In this document: piece after piece, positions 39,801-50,978 of the stretch | How positions within the stretch are numbered: the stretch's first letter is position 1 | Layout: each line of letters opens with the position of its first letter | Assembly: GCF_001640805.2 (NCBI RefSeq) | Contig: NC_066850.1 | Span: forward strand, 13,830,157-13,894,156 | Source of the DNA: Lates calcarifer | Taxonomy: Eukaryota; Chordata; Actinopteri; Centropomidae | Direction: 5' to 3' | Length of the DNA stretch: 64,000 bases | Translations under genes and position numbers: made by a program | The notes under the pieces: generated by a model | The model's input: only the letters and a program-made list of their open reading frames with translations | Told to the model about the DNA's origin: nothing | Database searches by the model: none

Positions 39801-42228
39801 CCAGCTGCTACCCAACCTGCCAGCTCACCTGGACCTGTGGTAAAATTACCTCTCAGGGGCCAGAGCTGAGCCTGCAGGTTGAAGAACTACACCCAACAGA
39901 AAACCTGACCTGTACAGCAGTTAATCCTGCTACAGGAATGTCAGCCACTTCCCAAAAGACGCTGCAAGTCACAGGTAACAAAACCAAACAGAATTTGAAC
40001 TGATGAGCTTTCTTAGGAGCAATAATTTCAACCAAATCTATTTCCAATTTTTCAGCTGGACCATCAAATATGCAGGTCAGAGGTCCAGCCTTTCTGACTG
40101 CAGGAGTTGCATCTAACTTTACCTGCTCAGCTGACTGCTACCCCTCCTGCAGCTACACCTGGACTGTTCTTGTGGAAGAGCAGACATTCAGAACTGCACA
40201 AGGCAGCACCATTTCAGTCACTCCTGTCAGTGATGTTGTCTCTGAAACTCTCACCTGTAAAGCTCAGGACACCGTCTCACATCTCTACATCTCTATGGCT
40301 CAGGAGGCTGTGGGTGGCAAGTATGTGAATGAGAAATTTCCTCAAAGTGAGACTTTGCAATCAGAAAATTAGCATTTTCTTTTTCAAATTTTCTTGAAAC
40401 TCATTAAAAATCTGCGCTACACATGGCATTATTAGCCACTGTATGGATCATACATTTCCTTTTGACTAAAGCCACATGATAGCCATTATCTGTAAAATGA
40501 GCACAACATATTCAAACACCTTTTTAAATCTTAAATCTCCGTCTTTAGGATTATCTGACATTACCATCTCTGGTGACAGTACAGTGACAATGGGAAAACA
40601 GTACACGTACACATGCACAGCTGTATGCATCCCATCCTGTGAGTTTACATGGAAGTATATGGGGAGGACTTTCCAGGGTAGCCAAGTTCAGATTCCCATC
40701 CTGCCTGGGGGAGACAAGTCAAACTATGCCAATCAGCTGGACATCATTGTTAGTGACTACTCTATAACTCAAACTCTGACATGTGAGGCCACAAACGTGA
40801 TATCTAATGCCACTATCACCACCAGCATGAACCTCACTGTCATTGGTGAGTACATGTGCAACAGATTCTGTACTGTAGCCTTGTTCATAATAAACTAGCA
40901 ACAGTTTTGGTGTTACTTGATTTTTTTAAATAATCTCTGTGCAGATCCCATTTCAGTGCGTCCCACCTCTCAGGCCCAGCCAGCTGCAGGTAAGCCTTTC
41001 TCTCTGCAGTGTGTTGGCTCTCAGAACCCCACCTCCATTACATGGCTGAAGAACAAACACCCAATACCAGCATCTGAAAGAGTGCATTTCTCCCCTGACA
41101 ACACCACAATGAGCTTCAGTCCTCTCCTGCGAGTAGATGGAGGTTTATACCAATGTTTGGTACTAGAGGATGGGACCTCTTTCCTGTCTGTTGGCTACCT
41201 GATGACTGTAAATTGTGAGTATAACAGGGTCACTTAATCACTTTGTGAAGACCTGTATCTCCCACATTCTTTCACGACTGATGCAAATCTACTGGAGTTA
41301 AAGTTAGTTAAGACTTTGCACTTTAATGTACTAAATAAAATTAGTGCATTAACGTAACGTTCAACATCCATCTCCACTCAAATAATTTGTCCTGTCAAAA
41401 ACAGAGTACTGAAAATGTTGCATTATGTTTTCCAGATGGGCCAGAGGAGGTGCTAATTGTGAAACCCAACAAAGGGCCGATGGGCGAGGAGATGGTTGTC
41501 CTGAGTGGATCCACAACAGAGCTGCAGTGTTTAACCGACTGCTTCCCCGTCTGTTCCATCGCCTGGTTTTACCAAGACAGGCTGCTGTCCACAAACACCT
41601 CCATACTCTTCACACCTGTAACACCTCCATACAAAACTGCTCTCACCTGTGTGGCATCTAACCCTGTGACAAAGAAAAACAGAAGAGCTGAGACTGCGGT
41701 GGTGGTGCCTGGTAAGGAAATATCAGGGATCAAAGTAAAAAAATTATATATTTCTACAACTTTATTGCATGTCAGTACCTGTTTGATGTTAATTCAGTTC
41801 TTTACATGAAAATCGTATATAAGGCCGCAGTGTGGCGATATTGCTTGTACCTAAGTGGTTCTTCTCTTGCAGTTGGACCAAAGGAAGTGACCATTTCAGG
41901 ACCAGATTCTCTTGAAATCGGGGTCACGGCGAGCTTCACATGCTCAGCTGAGTGCAGTCCCTCCTGCAGCTTCACATGGACCCTGTATGGGAAGAATGTG
42001 ACGGGCAGCGTAATCGACATCACTGTAAACCGCCATGTTTCCAAAGAGTCCATCAGCTGCTGGGCTGAGAACACATTCACCGGGAAGACTGTAACAGTCA
42101 GCGAGACGCTCAGTGTCTCAGGTAGGCCGCTGAGTGTGTTTGGACACGAGTTTATGTCTGATATCTGTTCTAACCTCACTGTACTTTATGTGCTTTTCAC
42201 CACAGATCCTCATTGGTGTGGATGCTGA
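36876..42228 (+). CDS. ten-Ig-domain secreted or surface protein (unnamed)
   Basis: No orthologue recognised. Exons: 36876-36927 (signal peptide, ACALLLLLTCLAG), 37067-37117, 37244-37492, 37578-37844, 38494-38790, 38904-39173, 39726-39974, 40056-40320, 40549-40845, 40945-41214, 41436-41711, 41873-42121, 42206-42228. Exons 3-12 each encode one Ig domain, about 937 aa in total. Eight domains carry C-x3-C-x3-C-x3-W (e.g. CSADCYPSCSYSW); exons 6 and 10 are ordinary Ig (CVGSQNPTSITW, DGLYQC). Exons 3-6 and 7-10 are a tandem duplication. Exon 8 is one base out of phase with its twin exon 4, so its junction to exon 9 reads into a stop unless a different donor is used. The end is short (DPHWCGC), with no membrane segment. 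Poly(A) signal AATAAA 42591-42596. Confidence 0.8.
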
Positions 42229-43208
42229 GAGTCTGGGAAGAAACTGGCTCTGTTAATGCTCTGTACACAGTGGAGCACTGAGATATATTCCGGCTATTTT
42301 TTATTAACGACACTGTACTTACTGTACTTGTATGGCTATATTTGCTCAAGCACTGTGTACTCTGACTGTGATGGACTGGCAACCTAAACAGGCGTTTCCC
42401 TGCCTTTAGCACAGTGCACGCTGGGACAGGTTCCAACCTCTTTGTGACCCTGAACAAGATTAGATGGGTATAGACAAAGGACGAATGCCTTGTGTGCTTG
42501 AGTAATACTGGTTACTGAGTTTTAATTACACAAAGCTAATCTCATTTTCTCCCATGATGTATGACCATTTGTCTTGCCACTATTATACATAATAAAGAAT
42601 GAGGTACTGTACTTTTTCTGATTGCCCAGTATATATTTATCACCTGTGTGACACATTTGAGATTATGGAATGTCAAGTTCAAAACTATTTTTCACTTTTG
42701 TAGTTACTGACTCCATGACAGAACACAAACAAACTGCAAAATACACCTTTATTCAGTCCAGTTTTTTAAGTCTGAACACCTCCATTACTCAGTTTTCTGT
42801 AGTCTAAGCAGGTTTAGCCATTTTCTTTCACTGGGTAGAGTACTCAGAGAGACCAACACTTCTGTTGATAGAACACTCCTCCTTGCTGAGGTATAATCCC
42901 CTATAAGATGTACAGTAGTTACCTGACTCTTATGATATGAAAAGCTCATAGAGCATCACTAGAGCATCAGTATAATACTGTAACTGCATACCAATTTCCA
43001 GTCTCCACAAGATTCAGTTCATTGGATGTCTTCCTTTTTTTGTCCCACCTGAGCCCAAACACACTGGATAAGCAAACCGCCACTTTTATGAAAATTACTT
43101 TCATGAAAGTTTATTCAGTACTGAATATGACTAAATTGTTTCATTTGCTGTAGATCCAAAGTAGAACTCTGTGTTGAAGGGTTAAGTCTGTTGCTTAAAA
43201 CTGGAGCG
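42229..43208. other. convergent spacer between Ig gene and rpap3
   Basis: 3' ends of both genes meet here: AATAAA (plus) at 42591-42596, and minus-strand AATAAA at 42753-42748 and 43115-43110 for rpap3. Contains an old repeat fragment at 42368-42475. Confidence 0.65.
42368..42475 (+). mobile_element. 3' fragment of a dispersed fish retroposon
   Basis: GATGGACTGGCAACCT, GCTGGGACAGGTTCCAACC, TGTGACCCTGAACAAGAT and GGTATAGA appear in the order found in the common repeat whose fuller copy is at 62985-63275. Confidence 0.6.
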
Positions 43209-45463
43209 TCACACACCGTACTTCTTCTGTAAGGCTGTGACAGACGATTCTTCCAGCTCAGCTTGGTGAAGGAAATCAAACAGTTCTTTAAGCACTATAA
43301 AACAGAAAAGTACAACAGTTATCAATATGATGGGAGATTGTGGGTGAAAAATATACAATGAAAAAGTGACTCGTGTAATAGTACATCAAAGAGACTCCAC
43401 ACCTTTTCTCTCCGAGGACGACATGAACATGACGGCCATGTCGAAGCGCCTTACGCTCGCTAGACTGCTGAGAATCTCCAGTGTCACAGCCGGCGATTCA
43501 TTCCTACAAAGAGACGATCTTAAAAAACAGTGTATACCTCAGATTCTCATCTGCAAAAATGCCTTTTTAACATTTTGCCTTACTTTATGTAAAACTCGTG
43601 CAGCGTCTTCAGGATCTGATTGAGGATGTCAGGTTCAAGGGAGTTTTGGAAAATTTTGATGTACTCCTCAGGCATGATTTGCTGCAAGACAAAACATAAA
43701 AATGACTGAGAACTTTGGCTGAAATGTTATAATCTTAAACGTGACAAAAGTCATGAAATCATAACTTTTATCATATTTCCTATTGATTTGGAATGTAAAA
43801 CTTGAAAATCAGACAGGGTTACCATTTAGGAAACACATCATGATTATATTTCTAGAAAAAAAAAAAAAAGACATTCATTCTACTGCCCAGGATGAGAAAT
43901 ATCCTCTTCCTCACTCTTAATATGACAATCAATGTGACGATGACAGCATATAACTATACTGTCTAACATGGCACTCACCCTCAGATATCTGTAAATCACT
44001 TCAGGCTGCTTTCCGATCTTGCGGAGGTCGGCCTCCAGCTGGAAGCTGCTGGTGGGTGGAGGGGGCAGGTCTGTCACTGTGGGGGAGGGGGTGGCTGATG
44101 GCTCAGGCGAATGAATGACATCCTCCCGTGCTGGTCGTTCTGTCTGTCTACTGGGAGGAAGTCTGGTGAACAGAAGCAGAACATCTGTTAACCGAGTGGA
44201 AATGAACCAATGCCAAATTTCAAAATAAAATGCAGTGATTAGTCTTTTACAGACACATTAAAAAAACAAACAAGTAAACACAATAATCAACATTATGAAA
44301 AGGTAATGACTGAAATGTGTCACAGAGGCTCTTACGGTTCTGATGCGAGCGAGGGGGCATCTGCTATCTCCTCAATTTTGATCATCTTGGCGCTGGGTGA
44401 CGTCGACAGTGGAGAGGATCCCTCCTCAGTCTCCCTTATCACTTCCTGGATGGAAGACTTGGACCCACCTGACTCCACCTCAGGTACCGTTGCCTTACCA
44501 CTGACCTCCTCGATGTCAATCCTCCTCAGAGGTTTCTAGTCAGACAACACAGTGACACAGTTTTTTAGAAAATCTTCGACAATCTTTATACAATTAAACA
44601 CATCTGTGCACAGACTGTTCTTTATAGTAAAGATGTCCAATCTACAGTGGTGTCACTGCTGCCACCTGCTGAACAAATAATGCTCAAGTATGTAAAGACG
44701 GGGAGACAATTTGTGTAATTATAGTGCTGATTACACAAAATACACACATTATCTTCCTTCTACATGAAAGTTTTCCCTTGGACTGCAGGGAGATCACACA
44801 GTGCTGTTGCCATCAGATGTCTCCTCGTCTCTACCTTTATCGCATTTAATGCATAGACACTATTTTTAAGCCCTTATCAATAAAGACCTCTGCATTGACG
44901 GAAAAGTGAGTAACTCACAGTTGAGCGCAGATGTGTTGGTTTGTCGATGGGCTGCACTGTTCTCCTCTGTGAGCTGTCCTCTGTTTGAAGGAGGCTGCTG
45001 CAACCTGTGTCCTAACACAGCAAGAGAAGAGAAGTGCAGTCTGGAGAAGATCAAACCAAATAAAGTTTGACGTGTCCATTAGTCATCCAGACAGAGGTCC
45101 AAATTTATTAACATTTATTGATTTATATGGAAGATTCTTGTAACCAGAGGGCAGAGGATTAAACTTAATTCTCTAGGTCACAACATTACAAACAACCAAC
45201 AGCAAAGAATACAGAGGATAGAGTAAAAAGAGATTTAAGACATGTTTATATAATATAGAGGTGAATCTGATGAGCAGAATGCTTTATTTTTTAATAATGT
45301 CTCTTTCCTGTTCTGCTGTCCACAATGAGCTTCATCATTTACTGAACTATGTGCACTTGAACTAAGAACTGGATCTTGGAAACATACTGTCTGGAGTTTC
45401 TGGAGTTCATTCAAGGCCTGTTTGTTCCCTGGTTCCAGCTTCAACACCTCCTGAAAATCTGAG

Positions 45464-45494
<31 letters not shown>

Positions 45495-47662
45495 GTTTTC
45501 ATGCAACTTCAACAGTCAATTTTAACATCAAATTCATTTAAAGACAACTCTTGTTGAATATTCCCATGTCAAGCTGGAGAGAATGTAGAAATGAAACAGA
45601 ACTGTGAACTGGTTTGATGAAGGATAAGAGAAGAAAGATGAAAATGACAATGAAAGAAGAACACTGCTAGATCAGCTGCAGCTTTCTTGGTTTTTAACAG
45701 TTGCTGCTGTTTGCCTTCAGATGACGGTGTGCACTGCACCTTGTTTGGCCTCCTCCACTTTCCCTAAAGCCGCTCTGGCTGTGCCTCGGCGAGCAAAAGC
45801 CTTGGAGTAAGTCCTGTCCAGATAAATGGCTTTAGTGCAGTCCTCCTCCGCTTCTTTATACCTGCAACAAATAGAACAAGTAAAGGCCAGTGCTAGAGGT
45901 GCCTGAAATATAAATATTCAAGGAACAAAAAGAAAGTAATGTTTCATTTTCTAGTACGGAGAGAAATGATGGTGGTGTGCTTACTTCTCCAGCTTGAGGT
46001 AGGCCATGGCTCTGTTGGCGGGAAGAAGGACATTCATACTGTCTGCCTCCATGCCTCTGCTGTAGCACTCCACGGCTGCTTCATATTTCCCCTCTTTGAA
46101 ATAAGCATTCCCCTGAAAGACACATTCAGAAAAGATAAACCACATGAGAAAATGGTTTCCAAATAAACACATTATTTGAGGAATATCAGGAAGAGAAAAT
46201 TTCCTCTGTTCCACACAGCGCTTTTAATAGAGGTATCATCACAGCAAAGCTTACTCTGTCTTTTTGCATAACTGCCTCTTGTTTTTTCTGCTGCTCCTCC
46301 ATCAGTCTCTGCTGCCCAGGGTCGACTGCAGGAGCGTCCTGTGGCCGCGTGGCTTCACTTCGATTGGTCGGACCCTCTTGTCCAAGGGCCTTAAACCGAA
46401 AAGGGGAAAAGAATCAAACAAAAGAGAAGACTTGATACATTACGCAAAATGATCACCTCACACTCACCTCTTTGATTTTCTTCACTTCGCTCTGTGCCTC
46501 CATGTTCCCGGGGTCAAGCTGGAGAACCATATCATAATCTGTTCAGATACAGATTCATGTTGTTAACTCAATGCACTGAAGACTGACAGAGAATCTAGTC
46601 TTTTTTATCAGTTTATAACCTTCTAATGCAGATTCATATTTCTTCAGAGCAAAGCGCGCTGCTCCTCTTCGCGCGTACGCTTTGAAGTAGTTGCTGTCCA
46701 GAGCGATTGCCAAGTTGCAGTCAGACTCAGCCACAGCGTACCTGCAAAGAGTAAAGTCTTGTTAAACTACAGGGGGACAAAACAAAAAACTTTCCCCAAC
46801 AGCAGCACAACACAGCAGCCACATGATCTATGCCTTTACTTTTTGAGTCTGAAGAAGGAGGTGGCTCGGTTAGTGGGAAGCACAGGGTTGTAAGGATCTG
46901 CACCCATCCCTCTGGTGTAACATTCTATAGCGTCATCATACTTCCCATCTTTGAAAAACTTATTACCCTGGAAATAAAAGTAAAATATTTTAGGGCAGGA
47001 ATAACTTTTACTTTCTCTTATTTTTTGGTTTATTCTTTGGCAGTATTTACCTTTTCCTTCTCTGCCAGCGCTTTCTCCTGATCAACTACATTTTCCTCTG
47101 ACTCAGACTCATTTGACTCTGCTGGACTTTCTTCTTTATCCATCTCAGCCAGAACCTTGTCCTGAACAAACAGAAGCATAAATCTTTAGTCAGCTACTCC
47201 ATGACTCCACAGATCATGTTAAGTATATTCTACAAGAATGCATCAGCTACCACATCAAACTTGTCCCATGATCTATAGTCATATGCTTTAATTCTTGATT
47301 CTTGTTTGTGCTCTTCTGCTTTAGTGTCTCCATTTCCAGGAGCAGGGTCCATCTTCTTCTTCTTCTTCTTTTCCCTTCATCTTTGTTTTGAAGTCTTTGT
47401 TGCGCACAGGTGGGAGTTTCTTCTACAACACATGACAGAAAGATGCTGACACCTAAGGAATATCATTACCTGCCTCTGAAGTGGACGAACATATACAGCT
47501 TGAACACACCTGAACCTCCTGGAGTCCTCCTGTCCTCAGCTCCTCATCCCTCTGCTTTATGTCTGTCTCCCAGTTCTCCAGCTCCTTCATGAAGCTGTGC
47601 AGATCCTCCGCGTTTTGTCGCATCTGAAGCTGTAACTCAATGGCTTTGTTTCCCCCAGACAT
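43209..47662 (-). CDS. rpap3: rpap3, RNA polymerase II-associated protein 3 (16 coding exons)
   Basis: HSP90 co-chaperone subunit of the R2TP complex, assembling RNA polymerase II, PIKK kinases and snoRNPs. Exons in gene order: 47662-47510, 47422-47251, 47161-47051, 46967-46840, 46741-46620, 46538-46468, 46389-46255, 46112-45985, 45861-45740, 45458-45388, 45011-44919, 44535-44336, 44162-43979, 43681-43584, 43503-43403, 43294-43209. The N-terminus SGGNKAIELQLQMRQNAEDL is diagnostic. Two TPR blocks (about residues 146-252 and 298-404) have matching exon lengths 128-122-71. The C-terminal domain ends RRFDMAVMFMSSSER and QKKYGV. Exon 2 is 172 nt, not a multiple of three although both its junctions are phase 0: the KDFKTKMKGK frame and the DTKAEEHKQESRIKAYDY frame meet in an AAG run with one extra base near 47369-47372. 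Without it the protein is 657 aa, close to the family length. Confidence 0.95.
45464..45492. repeat. (CA)n microsatellite, rpap3 intron
   Basis: About 14 CA units (TG on the coding strand) directly before the acceptor of the exon at 45458-45388. Confidence 0.93.
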
Positions 47663-48575
47663 GTTATTCCCTGTGAAAGAGACATTTGTTTTGGGTAAAT
47701 TGTCAACACTTGCTGCTGCCGTTACTGTCTTGAAGTCCGTGTAGCAGCCAAGAGGAAAACACGAGAATCACGCTGTCATGTCTTTGCGGCTAACGGCTAG
47801 CTAGCAGACACGCCGAACGTTAAGAGAGAAATAAAGTGGGCAAAAGAGACTCTGTAGTTACTTTAACCTTGTAAAGTACCTGTCGCTTATCTCTCCGGCT
47901 GATAAACAGAGTTAAAGTTTAGCTGCAGGGAGTTTGGCTAAGAACTACGACAAAACGTGTCGTTATTCACCACTTTCTGTTTATGTTGGGAGCCATGACA
48001 GCGCAGGATCAGCAGCGCTTGCGCAGAACGTAAGCAAAGATCGTCTACGATTGATGGCCTACTCCAAAACTGTTAGGTCTCTTTGTAAAAACTGCTCGCA
48101 AAAACAAAAATATACACACACAAAACACACAAAAAAAAAAAAAACACACTAAATGGTTCACAAAACAGAGTGTACCTGCGTGCGTTTGTCATGTTGAGAA
48201 CTATTGTACAGACAGCCACAGCAATTGCACTAATGGCTGTCCTCTCCAGGTTTGTTAGGTCCAGGTTGTCTGGTTGTTTGGTCATAGACTGCACGTTATG
48301 AATAGACGATCTACAACGTCTACAACGTCTCTCGCAAAACATCATTGACTAATTTACTTTATTACTTTATTATATTTCATTAGAGTGAATTGCGTTTATC
48401 GACTTTCACATTTAAGAGTAATGTCAGCCAATACTTAAAAAATACATTTATTTACCTTTGACCTATGGTTACCACGTGATCTGCAAAACAGTAATGACCT
48501 CTCTTTCTAGCTAGTGGTAGCTAATCAGGGAGACTTAATGCTAACATTTCCAAATTGCAGGCAACATTTCCCACA
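47663..48575. promoter_or_regulatory. divergent rpap3-atp23 promoter and 5' UTRs
   Basis: rpap3 has an acceptor (TTTCACAG) just before GGAATAACATG, and a candidate donor (GACAG/GTACTTT, minus strand, around 47880), so a 5'-UTR exon near 47880-47950 is likely. For atp23 a candidate donor at 48029/48030 (AGAAC/GTAAGC) and acceptor at 48560 (TTGCAG) suggest a 5'-UTR intron. The GC-richer stretch at 47990-48040 between them is the probable shared promoter. The frame on the minus strand at 48345-48073 is not convincing as a gene. Confidence 0.6.
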
Positions 48576-50978
48576 ATGGACCAGACTAAACAAGAGGGGG
48601 AATATGGATACGACTTATTCCCGGAGAGGCAGGCGAGGAAGTATAAGAAGGGATCCATCGCGGAGAGCCTGTTCACTTTCAACCACAAGTGTCAGGTCAT
48701 GTTACAGTTCGCAATGGAAACTAGTGAGTGTCCTAGCTAGCTGATTACCCTTTTTAAGAGCATGACATTCCGGTAACAGTGAAGGACGGGTATAATATAT
48801 CATAAGAAGATTCTCTCCATTGTGGTTGTAACAATGGTACAACACAAGTGCAACGTTAATGTTTATCCCCGCTGTCTGACTAGCAGCTAACGTTAGCTAG
48901 CTTAACATTAGCTAGCTCTGTGAATGGTGACTGCACTGTGATCTCTGTCTCCCTCAGGTCCGTATGCCAAACTTCTCCTCAGTGCCATGACAAGTTCAGG
49001 ATGGTTAGTATGTGTTTTTATTTGTCATTTTTATGTCCTCAGACTTACGTCCATTAACGTTCATAGTCTGACTGAAAATGTTTTTCCAAATGCCACTACT
49101 GTTAGGACCCCTATTATTAATCAACAATACTACTAGTTGTTATTACATCTAAATAAACAGTTTTGAAAACGTATCTGACACTACATACTCCAACTAACAT
49201 GGCTGAGTTCTGCCTCAGCTGTCCCTTAAACTCATCTTGAGATTTTTGTTTTAACTGCCACTTTCTGCTATATGATCATTTCAGTCTGTTTTCTTTTCTC
49301 CTCTTGATTGGCACGAAACAAGAATAATTTAAATTTGGGCTGTTATGTTTTGGACTCCTATAAACTGCAGTTAGTGTTGCACCAAAGTAAACAGATAAAA
49401 TAACACTAGGATGATTTTACTTTCTTCTCTCAACACAGCAAGGCATTGAGAGATCGTCATTTCTCCTGTGAAGACTGTGACGGGACCGTCAGTGGTGGCT
49501 TTGATGCAGCTTCTTCTCAGGTAAGAAAGATGGTGGCTGTAGAAAAAGATATTCCAGATTGAGCTGGATTAAATGAACTTGTCTTCATGATATTTGCTTT
49601 CGTTTGCAGATTGTTCTGTGTCAGAACAACATACACCAGCAGTCCCACATGAACCGAGTGGTCACACACGAGCTCATCCATGCCTTTGATCACTGCCGGG
49701 CCCACGTGGACTGGTTCAACAACTTGAGGCACCTAGCTTGCTCTGAGGTGAGTAAAAATGTGTTCAGCACTGGCTCCATTTACTGTATGTGCAATGGTGA
49801 TTATACACCTCTGCTTTAGTGAATCGGTGTCATTACCAGTTAAAAAAAATGTTGCCATTTTCTCTTAGTAGTTAATTTCTGCTAATATAAGAGAAGCATG
49901 TGAAGATATCATACTGTCACAAATACATACTGTTGCCATTCTATGACATTAGAATGTACCAGAAACACAGAGCAGTCCTGTTTCCATGCTACAGTATGCA
50001 TGTTGTCATTGTTATAAGACAGGAATTTTAACCAGTTTTCCCACAATTAAACTTCACTGTTTGTGTCAACTTCCGAATTTATCTTTTGCGATGGAGAAGA
50101 TGGATCTCAGCCTAGAGTTAACTAGTTTTTCTTGAAGATATGAAGTTTTATTAAACAAGTTACAAAAGTGTACTTTTTCTAAAGAAATGTTAAATGGTTT
50201 CATGTTAAATGGTTTTGTTGGGCACTGTAGTTTTTCCTAAATTATACTTATACAGGAGTAAATATTACATTTGTGAGGGACTATTTTCAGTGGTGGATTA
50301 GTACACATTTAGTGAGAATTTTCAACACCATTATCCCTTGAAATCTCTTAAAATTGTTGTTTTCATCCACTGTTAAATGTTTCTTTGTACACAGGATGAC
50401 ATTTGACCCGAGAAAGGTGACATTGGCTTGGTTGTTATCAGTCCCCATTTTTCCCATTTTGTCGTCCAGCTCTGTTTAAATGTGTTGTTGGAGCAAAAGA
50501 GAAATGTAATAATGCATTACAGTTGCAGAAGAAAAAAACCATGATCTTACTGACCTACAAATTTTGTTTGCTGACTAGACAAAGATTTTTTTGTCTCATC
50601 ATTTCAGATACGGGCAGCAAACCTCAGTGGAGACTGCTCCTTTAGCAATGAAGTCGCCAGATTAAACTTCGGCTTGAAGCAGCATCATCAGGTACCTGCG
50701 CTCGGATAAATGTAACAGGTTTTGGCAGGTTTCAGCTTTATCTCACACTGTACTCACTTTATTTCCTTGAACAGGAATGTGTCAGAGGCCGCGCCCTCCG
50801 CTCCATCCTGGCTGTGAGGAAAATTAGTCGTGAGGAGGCAGAGAAGATAGTCAACGAGGTCTTTGACACATGTTTCAACGACCACGCGCCGTTTGGCCGA
50901 ATCCCACACAGCAAGAAGGACGCCAAGTTTGCCTACAGAGATTATGAGAACAGAGATCGATATTATGCAAACCTTTAG
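48576..50978 (+). CDS. atp23: atp23, mitochondrial inner-membrane protease ATP23
   Basis: Zinc metalloprotease and ATP synthase assembly factor of the mitochondrial intermembrane space (also called XRCC6BP1 in vertebrates). Exons: 48576-48723, 48958-49003, 49439-49520, 49610-49747, 50608-50691, 50775-50978; 702 nt, 233 aa, frame intact. The catalytic zinc site HELIH is at residues 112-116 in [19 protein letters not shown]. Conserved Cys motifs (CEDC, HLACSEV, LSGDCSF, CVRGRA) and the ending FENRDRYY-type (here [11 protein letters not shown]) fit the family. The N-terminus is variable, as in other species. Head-to-head with rpap3. An ATTAAA at 51491-51496 is a plausible poly(A) signal. Confidence 0.95.

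Noticed and set aside
36876..42228. Assigning the Ig genes to CEACAM or hemicentin
   Set aside because: Exons 6 and 10 have a general CEACAM-like look, but the extra-Cys domains do not match those families and no diagnostic partner domain is present; left unnamed.
48073..48345. 90-codon minus frame in the rpap3-atp23 promoter region as a gene
   Set aside because: Contains a poly-Phe run from an A-tract, no family match, and it overlaps probable 5' UTR/promoter sequence.
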